A stretch of 64,000 bases of DNA, taken from Moduliflexus sp964602655 (GTDB taxonomy: Bacteria; Moduliflexota; Moduliflexia; Moduliflexales; Moduliflexaceae). The notes under the pieces are model-generated. The model was not told where the DNA came from. It saw only the letters and a program-made list of their open reading frames with translations, and did not search any database. The position numbers and the translations under genes are program-made. Within the stretch, counting starts at the first letter, position 1, and each line of letters starts with the position of its first letter. This document shows positions 26,836 to 35,709 of the stretch, piece by piece. The stretch lies in assembly GCA_964602655.1 (NCBI GenBank), contig CAZRSF010000030.1:1-64000 (forward strand). Direction: 5' to 3'.

Positions 26836-27054
26836 ATGGAGGAAACAAATATATTCAAACAGGTTGGTTGGATTGTCGTTGCAGGCGGACTGTTGTTATC
26901 AACGCCTGTGTTGGGCGACGAAATTCATTTGATGAATGGCAAAATCATCACGACAAGCGAATGCCGCGAGGAAAACGGCATGGTGATTTATCGCAAAGGC
27001 AAAGGGGAAATCAGTCTCAGCGACGATCTGGTGAAAAAGGCCGTGTATTCGTAA
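26836..27054 (+). CDS. Small exported protein, unknown function
   Basis: Up to 72 aa with a hydrophobic N-terminal segment (VGWIVVAGGLLLSTPVLG) ending in a signal-peptidase-like site. A compact mature part follows: DEIHLMNGKIITTSECREE, GMVIYRKGKGEISL. Similar small periplasmic proteins are common in delta-type proteobacteria, but I know no function. The annotated ATG 26836 overlaps the GGAGG run, so the true start may be a later non-ATG codon near 26851-26865. It may be co-transcribed with polA, 40 nt upstream. Confidence 0.55.
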   Translation: MEETNIFKQVGWIVVAGGLLLSTPVLGDEIHLMNGKIITTSECREENGMVIYRKGKGEISLSDDLVKKAVYS

Positions 27055-27587
27055 CGATGTAACAGGTTTATGTGAAGGTTATGATGCTTGAGGATGGCGA
27101 CGAATGGACATCAACCACCGATTTGGCGGTGATGTTGCAGCAAGAATTATTGTCCGCCCGCCCGGTCGGAGCAAAATAAGGCGCATCGGAGAAACATTGG
27201 CGCGGGGTACAAGCCCTGTCATGGTTTTTAACTCTGAAAGGATTGATGAAAAGTGCAAAAATGTCAGGAAATTCTGTTTGCGCTTTCTGGCATTGTCATG
27301 GAATACAATGTTGTGATATTCGCGTCATTTTGCGACAAATTTGTCATGAAATTGGATTGACATTTTGTTCGAATGATAATCTGCGCGAATAAAATATCCT
27401 GTCGTTTCCCTTCCGCTTTTGATGCGCAACCTGCTGATTTTACTATCGTTATAGCCTTTCTATGCATTGTCTGAGACGTGCTTCGACCGTTTCGTTTCAT
27501 GTCATTATCGTTGATGGTATAGCTCTTGCTTTCGTGAATGGGGTAGTGTTTGCCCTGAAATATCATACAAGAAAAGGAAAAGAGATC
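27055..27587. other. Gene-poor stretch before the amidotransferase gene
   Basis: A 32-codon frame at 27081-27179 (MMLEDGDEWTSTTDLAVML) could be a gene scrap; nothing else codes convincingly. TTGACA occurs at 27357-27362 without a well-spaced -10. No structured RNA that I recognise. Confidence 0.4.
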
Positions 27588-28424
27588 ATGAGCGAATTAT
27601 TCGGATTATGCGCGGATGCGGCAATCAAAACATCGTTTACGTTCGACAATACTACCGGCAAAAGCCGGGTTGATGACGCCAGTTGGGGCGTCGGTTTTTA
27701 CCGCAACGGCGAAATGGATCAGCCGTATGCGGCGATTATCAAAGAGCCGATTTCGGCGAGATACAGCCTGTTTAATTATTTTTTAAAATATGGCTACCTC
27801 AAAACCAATATGTTTATTTCCAATATCCGGTATGCCAGCGTCGGTGCCAAAGTCTATCTCAATACGCACCCATTCGAGTTGATGGTTGACCCCAGGCCGG
27901 ACGCCTACACGGAAAAATCGTGGGTCTTCACGCATAACGGCACGATGCCCGAAATTCGGACTGATCCGGTCTTCTTCAGCGCCATTAAGCCGCATGGCAA
28001 TACCGATTCGGAGTATATCTTCTGTTATATGATCGAACAGTTGCGGAAAGCGTATATTCAGAACGGATTCAGTCTGAACAATGAGGAAAAAATTCGCATT
28101 ATCGAAAGTACGGCCAAACGCATCAGCGCGTCGTATCCGAACAATTTGAATTTTATCATCTCCGACGGCTCTCGGATGTACGCCTATTATGGCGGGTATG
28201 AGATTGCAGGCGGGATGTGGTATAACGCCAACATCTTGCTGAAACAGAAAATGGCGATGACCGATCCTGCCGACGGCATGAGTGTGGCGCTCGTCTGCGA
28301 AGAATTCGGTCAGAAAGGCTGTATAGTGTCCTCCTCGCCGCTGACGCCGTCATTGAACGGCGGCTGGAAGCCGTTCCCGCTGCACGAATTGAAAGTGTTC
28401 GAGAACGGCGAGATGATCAGATAA
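27588..28424 (+). CDS. Class II glutamine amidotransferase-like protein, lacking Cys2
   Basis: A 278-aa protein with the Ntn-hydrolase amidotransferase fold of the YafJ/EgtC type: MSELFGLCADAA start, SWGVGFYRNGEMD, SNIRYASVG, NTHPFEL and WVFTHNGTMPEI with the expected Arg, Asn, His and Asn-Gly residues. In true amidotransferases the residue after Met is the catalytic Cys; here it is Ser2, with a Cys only at position 8. ATG 27588 follows AAGGAAAAGAG, so the start is well supported. It may be a hydrolase using Ser2, or inactive. The C-terminal part (KGCIVSSSPLTP) matches the family. Confidence 0.8.
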   Translation: MSELFGLCADAAIKTSFTFDNTTGKSRVDDASWGVGFYRNGEMDQPYAAIIKEPISARYSLFNYFLKYGYLKTNMFISNIRYASVGAKVYLNTHPFELMVDPRPDAYTEKSWVFTHNGTMPEIRTDPVFFSAIKPHGNTDSEYIFCYMIEQLRKAYIQNGFSLNNEEKIRIIESTAKRISASYPNNLNFIISDGSRMYAYYGGYEIAGGMWYNANILLKQKMAMTDPADGMSVALVCEEFGQKGCIVSSSPLTPSLNGGWKPFPLHELKVFENGEMIR

Positions 28425-28437
28425 TTCGAATGTTTTC

Positions 28438-28469
28438 GTCGAGACGCCCCGACGGGGGGGCGTCTCGAC
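28438..28469. terminator. GTCGAGACGCCCC palindrome between convergent genes
   Basis: Perfect 13-bp arms surround a 6-nt loop, between the amidotransferase stop and the end of the kinase/pyrophosphorylase gene. The position suits a bidirectional terminator. Confidence 0.55.
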
Positions 28470-28474
28470 AGCGA

Positions 28475-31400
28475 TTACCACTCGCACAACGAATTGACGA
28501 ACGCCGCCGAGCCGTCTCGCAGCCAGCCGTCCAACTGCGCCGGTTCTTTCAATTGCTGCCCGCGCCGTCGCGACACCACCATAAAGCGACAATCGAACTC
28601 CGGCAGCCCGGTCATGTCGCACCACAATTTTTCGAACTGCGCTAACGGGAAGATGTCTTCCTGACCTTTGCCCCAGCGCTTTTTGACATCTTTCAGCGTG
28701 ATGTACGTCGGCATTTTGGCCGCGATCCGCCGCACCGCCGCCGTGACTTTCTCGCGATTCGACAAATCGGCGACAGTCAGGTCGAAAATTTCCAGCAGCT
28801 TCGGAATGTTGATCCAGGCCGTATTCGTATTATAATACGACAAATCGAACTCAAGTTCTTCGCGTGGCAGCGACAGCCCTTCGACCAGCCGCAATTGTCC
28901 GTTGATGCGGGCTAATCCGCCGCCGCGATCCTCCAAATGCCGCGTGATGACTTCCATCGTGCAGGCGGCGTTTTGCTCGATCACGTACCCCAGAATCGAA
29001 GGATTGATATTCGTGCCCAACGTATCAATATTATGCACCATCAGGTAGCGTAAGTTGGGAAATTCCTCAAGCAATCGGCTCAGAACGCCGTTTCGCAGAA
29101 GGTTCGGCGCTTCGTACCAATGCCCAACCGGATGCAGGCATTGCAACGGCAGATTGTCGCGGTAATCGCTCCCTTCCCCCATATTTTGCGCCCAGTCAAT
29201 CAACGCCGAATGCAGGCTTTCCCGGACTTTCTGCGCCTGCTCATCCAAAAGTTGTTGCGGCATTTCTTCCCAGGCAAACCGCAAATCTCGCGCCATCGGA
29301 ATCAGTCGCAAGCCGACGCTGCGCCCCTGCGAAAGGTAGAGCGGGTCGGTGTAACCGTAATTGCGCTCGGCCTGTAAATAGCGTTCAATCGGTTCATGCG
29401 TCAGGTAGCTGGTCGTGATGACGTGCGGCAGCGGCGTTCCGGTCAACCGGCTGGTCAAGCGGCTTTTCGCTAAATGAATTTCGAGAAACGCGCGATGCTT
29501 TCCGGCGAATTTGCAGAACGGGTTCAACGCCTTGACGACGCCCGCGCCATGTGTCCAGCGGCTTCCCGCGCCCCCGGCCAGCGAGACGACGGCGACGCTT
29601 CCGTCCGCCAGCGCATCTAAGCCGATCTGGCAGTAGGTTTCCGGCAGCCCTTGCGAGGCGTCGTAAATATCCTCCGGGCTGACATCTTGAATCTGTGCGC
29701 TGACCGGCAGCCGGTTCTGCGCGAGGCCGATGCGACCGTCGCGCAAATCGCTCCGAATCTGTTCGTGCTGCACGCGATCAAAACCGAGTTCTTCAAGTTG
29801 AGCGTCCAATGAGTGCGCGTTCGCCTGTTCGCGCGGCGCGCGCGGGAGCAGCCGGTCGAATAACCGGAGCGCCATGCTCGACATATCAGGGTTTTCGCGG
29901 CAGGACACCGCTAATTGGTCTATTTCAGCCCGCCGTTTCGGGGAGAGTTGATGTCGTTCCACCCGAATGATGGCCGGGACGGTCAGCGTGTAATACTGCT
30001 GCGGCATCAAGGCGTCCGCCCCATGAAGCAGCGTCGCGTATGTGCCATGTTCGTTGATGGTGAAGTCATAGACGACCGGTTCGATGGCAAACGGCACGGC
30101 ATGTTCGAGACGCCGTTTGAGGTCGCTCATGATCGGCTGCAAGCGTTCCTGCGCCGCCGGTTTTTTCTTCGGATCGAAAATAAAGCCCATGCCGCCACCG
30201 GACATGCCGCCAATCATCCAGAAGCCGAAAAAATCCTTGCCGAATTCCGCCTTGACCTGCGCAATCAGGGCTTCGGTGAACAGATTGCTGGCCCAGGGCA
30301 CAATCGTCTGAATCGGGCGGTCGAAATTGCGCTGCGTGATGCCGCCGATGGCCTCGATATTTCCCTGCCGCAGATGTTCGATGATCTGATCAAGAAAGGT
30401 GATCGCCTCCAAACGCCCCTGCCATTCCGCATCGGAACGCAGCAGGTATTTTTCTGTCACCATTTCCAGAATCGGCCCGACATCCTGCGCCATGCCGCCA
30501 TGCACCAGCACCAAACTGTCTTGTAAGCGTTGGCGCGTGCTTTCCAGCACCTCATTTTGCGTGATAATGCGGTGGCGCGGCAACAAACAGCCGCGACTGA
30601 CGCCGAATTCCGGATCATGTTCTTTAGCGCGGACGCCTTCGATCAGCTTCATGCCCGGCCAGACGCCGCCGGAATCCTGCCAACCGCCGCCAGACCCGGC
30701 CAGCCATTCGCCGAGAATGGCGCGCGCCGCCACGAGCCTCCGTTCATCTTCGTTCAACATGCCGGTCATCGCGTGAGTTTGGCCGGTCGCCCGCATACAC
30801 GCGGTAATCAGGCAGGCTAATAATGTGGTCGAAACCGCTAAGCGCGAACCTTTCGGAATGCCGTTGACGCAACTGACGATTTCGAGGCCATGTCCCGGCG
30901 CGACGACCTGCGCCAATAAATCCGCCAATGGCTGCCGCGCCCCTTCCATGCCGGACGGAACGAGGCCGGACGCAATGACCGCCGCTTTCAGCAGACCAAG
31001 ATAATCTTTGGCAAAGTCGAACAATTCCGCCAGCGTTCCGATGTCCGCGCTTGCGCCCAAGTCCACGCTGACAAGGCGCAGCACCGGACGATCAATCACG
31101 CGGATGTATGCTTCTACCGGCGGACGCGGTTTGCCGTCGCCGTCTGCGCCGCGCACGCTCAGGTTGATGGAGGTGTTCAGCACGCGCGCGCCTTCCGGGA
31201 AATCCATGCCGAGGAAAAAAATGTCGCTCCAGCAGCTATGCGTCAAATCCATGCGCACCGGCGTCGCTTCGAACAGAATCGGAAAGAGGTCGTTCGCGGG
31301 ATGCGGCGTTAATAATTCGGGGCGGATGCGCAACGGATGGTCGGCGGGATGGCCGGTGCGGAACATCCATTGATTGCCCCGCGCCGAGCGGACGCTGCGG

Positions 31401-31801
31401 CGCACTTGATCCGCTAATGTTTGAAAGCCCAAACTCCGATACGCGGCGGCAAGGGCGCTGGAAATGCCGTCGCTGACGCCGCCGGTCGCCTGCGCGCGCA
31501 AAAAGACGCCAATCGCTTCCTCGAAACGCCGCGACAGCAAATTCTGATACCCGTCGAACGGAATGTGTCCGCCAACCTGCATTCCGGCTTTCAACGGCAG
31601 ATGGAAACGGTGCAGCGCATACAAGAAAAATAACGCTCTGACGCGCTCGTACAGATTGTCGCTCTCTTTGCGAAACTGCTCCAACATCCGGCATTCCGCC
31701 AGCAATTCGTCGAGTGACGCAGCCTGGCCGAACGCGTCGAGCGAGCGATTTCTGACGCTCGGATCGGTGGAGGTAATCATATTGACTAATTCGCTCTGCA
31801 T
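28475..31801 (-). CDS. Fused GHMP-type sugar kinase and UDPGP-type sugar-1-phosphate uridylyltransferase
   Basis: An 1108-aa two-enzyme protein. Residues about 180-620 are a GHMP kinase of the fucokinase-like branch: RMDLTHSCWSDIFFLGMDFP (183-202), PKGSRLAVSTTLLA (316-329, phosphate loop), GGGWQDSGGVWPGMKL (371-386, catalytic Asp) and GGMSGGGMGF (531-540). Residues about 700-1108 are a UDP-sugar pyrophosphorylase: SLAGGAGSRW (740-749), VVKALNPF and MVHNIDTLGTN (921-931). Such a protein would phosphorylate a free sugar and then make the UDP-sugar, a salvage route. Bacteroides Fkp and plant FKGP have pyrophosphorylase first, kinase last; here the order is reversed. The sugar is not determined. 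A second nucleotidyltransferase gene ends 3 nt upstream. Confidence 0.85.
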   Translation of the reverse strand: MQSELVNMITSTDPSVRNRSLDAFGQAASLDELLAECRMLEQFRKESDNLYERVRALFFLYALHRFHLPLKAGMQVGGHIPFDGYQNLLSRRFEEAIGVFLRAQATGGVSDGISSALAAAYRSLGFQTLADQVRRSVRSARGNQWMFRTGHPADHPLRIRPELLTPHPANDLFPILFEATPVRMDLTHSCWSDIFFLGMDFPEGARVLNTSINLSVRGADGDGKPRPPVEAYIRVIDRPVLRLVSVDLGASADIGTLAELFDFAKDYLGLLKAAVIASGLVPSGMEGARQPLADLLAQVVAPGHGLEIVSCVNGIPKGSRLAVSTTLLACLITACMRATGQTHAMTGMLNEDERRLVAARAILGEWLAGSGGGWQDSGGVWPGMKLIEGVRAKEHDPEFGVSRGCLLPRHRIITQNEVLESTRQRLQDSLVLVHGGMAQDVGPILEMVTEKYLLRSDAEWQGRLEAITFLDQIIEHLRQGNIEAIGGITQRNFDRPIQTIVPWASNLFTEALIAQVKAEFGKDFFGFWMIGGMSGGGMGFIFDPKKKPAAQERLQPIMSDLKRRLEHAVPFAIEPVVYDFTINEHGTYATLLHGADALMPQQYYTLTVPAIIRVERHQLSPKRRAEIDQLAVSCRENPDMSSMALRLFDRLLPRAPREQANAHSLDAQLEELGFDRVQHEQIRSDLRDGRIGLAQNRLPVSAQIQDVSPEDIYDASQGLPETYCQIGLDALADGSVAVVSLAGGAGSRWTHGAGVVKALNPFCKFAGKHRAFLEIHLAKSRLTSRLTGTPLPHVITTSYLTHEPIERYLQAERNYGYTDPLYLSQGRSVGLRLIPMARDLRFAWEEMPQQLLDEQAQKVRESLHSALIDWAQNMGEGSDYRDNLPLQCLHPVGHWYEAPNLLRNGVLSRLLEEFPNLRYLMVHNIDTLGTNINPSILGYVIEQNAACTMEVITRHLEDRGGGLARINGQLRLVEGLSLPREELEFDLSYYNTNTAWINIPKLLEIFDLTVADLSNREKVTAAVRRIAAKMPTYITLKDVKKRWGKGQEDIFPLAQFEKLWCDMTGLPEFDCRFMVVSRRRGQQLKEPAQLDGWLRDGSAAFVNSLCEW

Positions 31802-31804
31802 CGC

Positions 31805-32659
31805 TTATTTCCCCCTTTCGCCGAGTTCGCGGGTGGCGAGCAAGCCTAACAACGTCGAAAGCACCTCATCGCGATCTTTTCCGCTGAGGGCTAAGGCGAG
31901 TTGCGCGTTCAGCAAGCCGTATTTGACGCCGACATCATAACGCCAGTCGGTTTTTTCAAGCGCGAGATATTTCTCGCGTTTCGCCAATTCCGCTAAGGCG
32001 TCCGACAGCGTGACGCGCCCGACGTCGTCAGTCAATTTTTGTCGCAGAATGTCCATGACGGCGGGCGTCAAGACGTGCATTCCGAAAAAGCAGAAATAAT
32101 ATCCGGCGCGTAAGCCCGGCACGATCAGGCGTTGTTCCGCTTCGGTCGGCGTCGGTTTTTCAATGACGGTTTCGATTCGGTAGAGGTTCGGTTTTTCCGG
32201 TTCGTGACGTCCGCCAATTGCGCCGTAGAAGGGGAGCAGATGTTCGCGCGTCGCTTGCACTGCCGAGACCGCGCAATCTTCGGCGGCGGCGATTTCGACC
32301 AAGTGTTCGGCGCATCCTTGTTCTGTTCGGCTGATATAGAGGTGGTCACCGACAAGATGCAGGAATGGTTCGTCGCCGACAAACTCGTAGGCGCAGGCAA
32401 TCGCGTGACCATAGCCGCGTGGTTCGGTTTGATGCGCGAAACGCAGGCGTCCGGCCAAATCGCCAGCCACGCTGCGATAGGCGGATTCGTCGCCGGGACG
32501 CACCACTAAACAGATTTCCTCGATATTGGCTCGCAACACTTCTTCCCCTAAAATCTGCAAGACCGATTTTTCCGCCCCATCGCGGTCAACCAGCGTTTGC
32601 AGCGGCAGATTGCGCTGTGTTTCGCCAGCAGCAGTGATAACGGCTTTGGTGATCTTCAT
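31805..32659 (-). CDS. NDP-sugar nucleotidyltransferase (GalU-like family)
   Basis: A 284-aa GT-A-fold sugar nucleotidyltransferase. The N-terminal loop is AVITAAGETQRNLPLQTL rather than the common GxGTR pattern, so it belongs to a variant subgroup. LVGDHLYI carries the metal-binding Asp of the UTP-glucose uridylyltransferases. Further parts are VIEKPTPTEAEQRLI and KTDWRYDVGVKYGLL. ATG 32659 follows GGAGGAACGACG. It is translated directly ahead of the kinase/pyrophosphorylase fusion (3-nt gap), so both likely serve one UDP-sugar pathway. Which of the two forms which product cannot be told from sequence. Confidence 0.85.
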   Translation of the reverse strand: MKITKAVITAAGETQRNLPLQTLVDRDGAEKSVLQILGEEVLRANIEEICLVVRPGDESAYRSVAGDLAGRLRFAHQTEPRGYGHAIACAYEFVGDEPFLHLVGDHLYISRTEQGCAEHLVEIAAAEDCAVSAVQATREHLLPFYGAIGGRHEPEKPNLYRIETVIEKPTPTEAEQRLIVPGLRAGYYFCFFGMHVLTPAVMDILRQKLTDDVGRVTLSDALAELAKREKYLALEKTDWRYDVGVKYGLLNAQLALALSGKDRDEVLSTLLGLLATRELGERGK

Positions 32660-32775
32660 CGTCGTTCCTCCTTTTGACAGGTTAGTTAACATCCACGCGA
32701 ACCGATTTTACGAATGCAATCCGTTTGCTCCGTTCAAACAAGAAATGCAAGAAAAAAGGTGATTATTTAGCGTTC

Positions 32776-32803
32776 CGTACCAGCGGACAGCCTTGTCCGA
32801 GTC
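32776..32803. repeat. Half copy of repeat family C
   Basis: CGTACCAGCGGACAGCCTTG and the following TCCGA match one arm of the MITE-like element at 60472-60620. It lies in the 240-nt gene-free gap between the sigma-factor and nucleotidyltransferase genes. Confidence 0.6.
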
Positions 32804-32899
32804 GGGCGACGCTTCGGGGCGAATTCACGGATATGCGTTATGAAAGGGTAAAAATAGAAGGGGGGGCATTCACGCCGGACGTTTCACGCCCGGCGTTGT

Positions 32900-34060
32900 T
32901 TAATTCAGATAATCCGACAGTCGCCGTTTTTGGGCTTGATGGCGGAGGCGTTTTTTGGCTTTGTCTTCGATCTGGCGGATGCGTTCGCGGGTTAAGCCTA
33001 AGCGCACCCCGACTTCTTCAAGCGTCATTGAGACCGTATAATCAATGCCGTAGCGCAGCCGGAACACGATTTCCTGCGGTCCATTCAGCATCTCCCCCAA
33101 ATGATTCCTGGCGCTGAGTTCGATTTTTCGCACTTCCTGCAAGGGAATTCGTAATTCCTGCGCGGCCTCTTCATATTCTCGCGGCGGCTGGCCGGCAATG
33201 CCGTAAATGAGTTCAAGCAAACGGCGCTCGTTACTATCCATTGTGTGCTGTACGATGCGAATGGCGGCTTGTTCGCGCTCTTGCACGGCCTTTTCGGAAA
33301 GATGCAGATACGTCGCGGTTTCTTCGACCGACAGCGGGCGTTCGAAATTCAGCCCGTAGCGCAACCGCAAGACGACTTCTTCGCGCTCGCTGATCTGCCC
33401 AAGCATTTCCGACAGCAAATCTTCGATGGATTCATTGACCAACGTTTGATCGACCGGCGGAATCTGTTTGGCTTCCATCAAGTCTATGAACGTGCTGTCG
33501 TCGCTTTCTGAGACCGGCGCATCAAGGGAAAGATAGTTGCGGGAGACGCGCAGGATGCTATCTACTTCTTTGCGCGAGACGTTTAATTGTTTGGCTAATT
33601 CCTCTGGCGTCGGCTCTTTGCCGTCGTTACGCTGGAGCAATTCCGTGTACGCCTGCCCTAATTTGTAGAGCAATCCGGCTTGTTTCAGGGGCAAGCGCAC
33701 TGCTCCGGATTGTTCGGCCAGCGCTTGCATAATCGCCTGCCGAATCCACCAGACGCCATACGAGATGAATTTCACCCCTTTTGAGGCATCGAACCGTTTT
33801 GCGGCTTCTAACAGGCCGATATTTCCCTCGTTAATCAAATCCGGCAGCGACATGCCGCATCCTTGATAGCCCTGCGCGACTTTGACGACGAAACGCAGAT
33901 TGCCTTCGACAAGGCGTTTCACGGCGTCAGCATCGCCCGCCTGAATCTGAGTCGCCAACGCCAATTCCTCTTCCCGCGAGGTGACTGGAATCTTGCCGAT
34001 GGCTTTCAGGTACGTATTGAGTGTGTCATGCGTCAATGATTGAGATTGTTTGGGGGCCAT
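32900..34060 (-). CDS. Sigma-70 family factor with three region-4-like modules
   Basis: A 386-aa RpoD-like sigma factor without region 1.1. Regions 1.2-2.4 are clear (TLNTYLKAIGKIPVTSREEE; NLRFVVKVAQGYQGCGMSLP; DLINEGNIGLLEAAKRFD; FISYGVWWIRQAIMQAL), then region 3 (RLPLKQAGLLYKLGQAY). After DAPVSESDD the protein carries three successive region-4-like modules instead of one: 212-272 (ISEREEVVLRLRYGL), 273-324 (DSNERRLLELIYGIAG) and 325-386 (PQEIVFRLRYGID, then LTRERIRQIEDKAKKRLRH). Only the last has the canonical helix-turn-helix and may bind the -35. The gene is 13 nt downstream of hspR, in a dnaJ-hspR-sigma operon, so a heat-shock or alternative primary role is plausible. Confidence 0.88.
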   Translation of the reverse strand: MAPKQSQSLTHDTLNTYLKAIGKIPVTSREEELALATQIQAGDADAVKRLVEGNLRFVVKVAQGYQGCGMSLPDLINEGNIGLLEAAKRFDASKGVKFISYGVWWIRQAIMQALAEQSGAVRLPLKQAGLLYKLGQAYTELLQRNDGKEPTPEELAKQLNVSRKEVDSILRVSRNYLSLDAPVSESDDSTFIDLMEAKQIPPVDQTLVNESIEDLLSEMLGQISEREEVVLRLRYGLNFERPLSVEETATYLHLSEKAVQEREQAAIRIVQHTMDSNERRLLELIYGIAGQPPREYEEAAQELRIPLQEVRKIELSARNHLGEMLNGPQEIVFRLRYGIDYTVSMTLEEVGVRLGLTRERIRQIEDKAKKRLRHQAQKRRLSDYLN

Positions 34061-34073
34061 TGAATTACGCGAA

Positions 34074-34475
34074 TCAGATATCTGATTTCGTCATCAGATC
34101 TTGTCGTGTCACTTTCACTAATGCGTTTAATATTTGCGGATTTCGTTCTGTGACTTTCACCTGAATTTCTAACTGTTGCACATATTGTACCAGTTGCTCC
34201 ATCGCTTCCTGGAGTTGTTCCATTTTTTGGCGCATGCTCAGAATGACTTCGACTCCGGCAAGATTAACGCCAAGCTCGCGGGTCAAACTCAAGACGCGCC
34301 GGAGCTTATCAATATCGTCCTGAGAATAGAGGCGGGTATTGCCGTCCGTGCGTTTCGGGATGACCAGCCCCTCCCGCTCATACAGCCGCAGCGTTTGCGG
34401 ATGAATATCGAGCATTTCGGCCACCACGCTGATCATAAATACTGGTTTGTCTTTGTCAGGCGCTGAATTCGTCAT
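34074..34475 (-). CDS. hspR: MerR-family heat-shock repressor HspR
   Basis: A 133-aa DNA-binding protein. The N-terminal winged helix (FMISVVAEMLDIHPQTLRLY, EREGLVIPKRTDGNTRLYS) is the HspR type of MerR regulator, followed by a dimerising coiled coil (SMRQKMEQLQEAMEQLVQYV). In characterised bacteria HspR represses dnaK/dnaJ/clpB by binding HAIR inverted repeats, often with DnaK as co-repressor. Here it lies 20 nt after dnaJ, and a HAIR-like repeat overlaps the promoter upstream of dnaJ (35719-35739), fitting autoregulation. The C-terminal 30 residues are not conserved enough for me to interpret. Confidence 0.9.
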   Translation of the reverse strand: MTNSAPDKDKPVFMISVVAEMLDIHPQTLRLYEREGLVIPKRTDGNTRLYSQDDIDKLRRVLSLTRELGVNLAGVEVILSMRQKMEQLQEAMEQLVQYVQQLEIQVKVTERNPQILNALVKVTRQDLMTKSDI

Positions 34476-34495
34476 ACTCGCCCTCCTTTGTTCAG

Positions 34496-35638
34496 TTATG
34501 CAGGTTGAGACGTTGCAAAGGCATCTTCCCGCGGATCTTTCGGATTCAGCCGGGCGATTTCCCGAAACAGTTCCATCGTGCGGGTATCAGGATTTTGCGG
34601 CGTGATGACCTTGACCGTCACGAATTGATCGCCCCGCCCCACGCCTTTCAGATGCGGAATTCCTTTGCCGCGCAAGCGGAACGTTTGGCCGCTCTGCGTT
34701 CCAGGCGGAATCGCCATCGAAGCGTCGCCGAATGGCGTCGGCACATTGATGCGCGCGCCGAGCGCCGCTTCCGGCATAGTAATCGGCACGTCGCAGTAAA
34801 GATTGTCACCGCGCCGCTCGAAAAACGGATGATTCTGCACCCGCGTGATGATATACAAATCGCCGGTTTTGCCGCCATTTCTGCCGGCGTGACCTTTTCC
34901 CGCCACACGGACTTTCGAGCCGTTCTCTGCGCCTGCTGGAATTTTAACGGAGATGCGTTCCGTCTGCTGCTGCGTGCCATGTCCGTGACACTGGCGGCAC
35001 GGATGGCTGTTCAGCTTGCCTGCGCCGTGACATTGCGGGCAGGTTTGCGGAATGCCGAGATTGATGAAACCGGATGACATTTTGACCTGTCCGCTCCCCT
35101 GACAATTCGGGCAGGTGTCGAGATCGTGTCCCGGTTCGGCGCCTTTGCCCTTACAATGTTCGCAGGCGGCATCATGTTGAATCAGCAGCCGGGTATTCAA
35201 CCCATTCAGCACATCCTGAAAGCTAAGGTCAATCGTATATTGCAAATCGCTGCCGTCCACCGGTTGGCGCGAGTTGGCGGCGCGTTGCTGTCCGCCGAAA
35301 AATGAGCCGAACAGATTGCCGAAATCATCAACATTGATGTTTTTGCCAAATTGGCTGAAATCGAAATTGCCAAAATCCCAGGGACCTTGCTGCCCGCCTG
35401 GAGTGCCACGACCGAACGCCTGATGACCGAAACGGTCATACATAGCGCGTTTCTGCGGATCGCTCAACACCTGATACGCTTCGCTGATTTCTTTGAAGCG
35501 CGCTTCAGCGTTCGTGTCGCCGGGGTTTACGTCGGGATGGAATTTCCGCGCCATTTTTCGATACGCGGCCTTAATATCCTTATCCGAAGCGCCTTTTTGG
35601 AGTTGCATCACTTCATAATAATCGCGTTTATTTGCCAT
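34496..35638 (-). CDS. dnaJ: Molecular chaperone DnaJ
   Basis: An Hsp40 co-chaperone that delivers clients to DnaK and stimulates its ATPase. The 380-aa product has a J domain (DYYEVMQLQKGASDKDIKAA; HPD in KFHPDVNPGD), a Gly/Phe region (GRGTPGGQQGPWDFGNFDFS), four zinc-finger repeats (CEHCKGKG, CPNCQGSG, CPQCHGAG, CRQCHGHG) and the substrate domain ending in FREIARLNPKDPRE. ATG 35638 was chosen; a GTG 12 nt upstream abuts the AAGGAG and is less likely. dnaK and grpE are not in the window. First gene of dnaJ-hspR-sigma. Confidence 0.96.
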   Translation of the reverse strand: MANKRDYYEVMQLQKGASDKDIKAAYRKMARKFHPDVNPGDTNAEARFKEISEAYQVLSDPQKRAMYDRFGHQAFGRGTPGGQQGPWDFGNFDFSQFGKNINVDDFGNLFGSFFGGQQRAANSRQPVDGSDLQYTIDLSFQDVLNGLNTRLLIQHDAACEHCKGKGAEPGHDLDTCPNCQGSGQVKMSSGFINLGIPQTCPQCHGAGKLNSHPCRQCHGHGTQQQTERISVKIPAGAENGSKVRVAGKGHAGRNGGKTGDLYIITRVQNHPFFERRGDNLYCDVPITMPEAALGARINVPTPFGDASMAIPPGTQSGQTFRLRGKGIPHLKGVGRGDQFVTVKVITPQNPDTRTMELFREIARLNPKDPREDAFATSQPA

Positions 35639-35709
35639 ACATTCGCTCACTCCTTACGCGATAATACCAACGAATAATGGGGACAAATTACTTTCTGTTT
35701 CATAATGTA

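Noticed and set aside
27104..27316. 70-codon frame after the small exported protein
   Set aside because: No ribosome binding site and no recognisable sequence; a different frame at 27081-27179 is at least as good, and neither is convincing.
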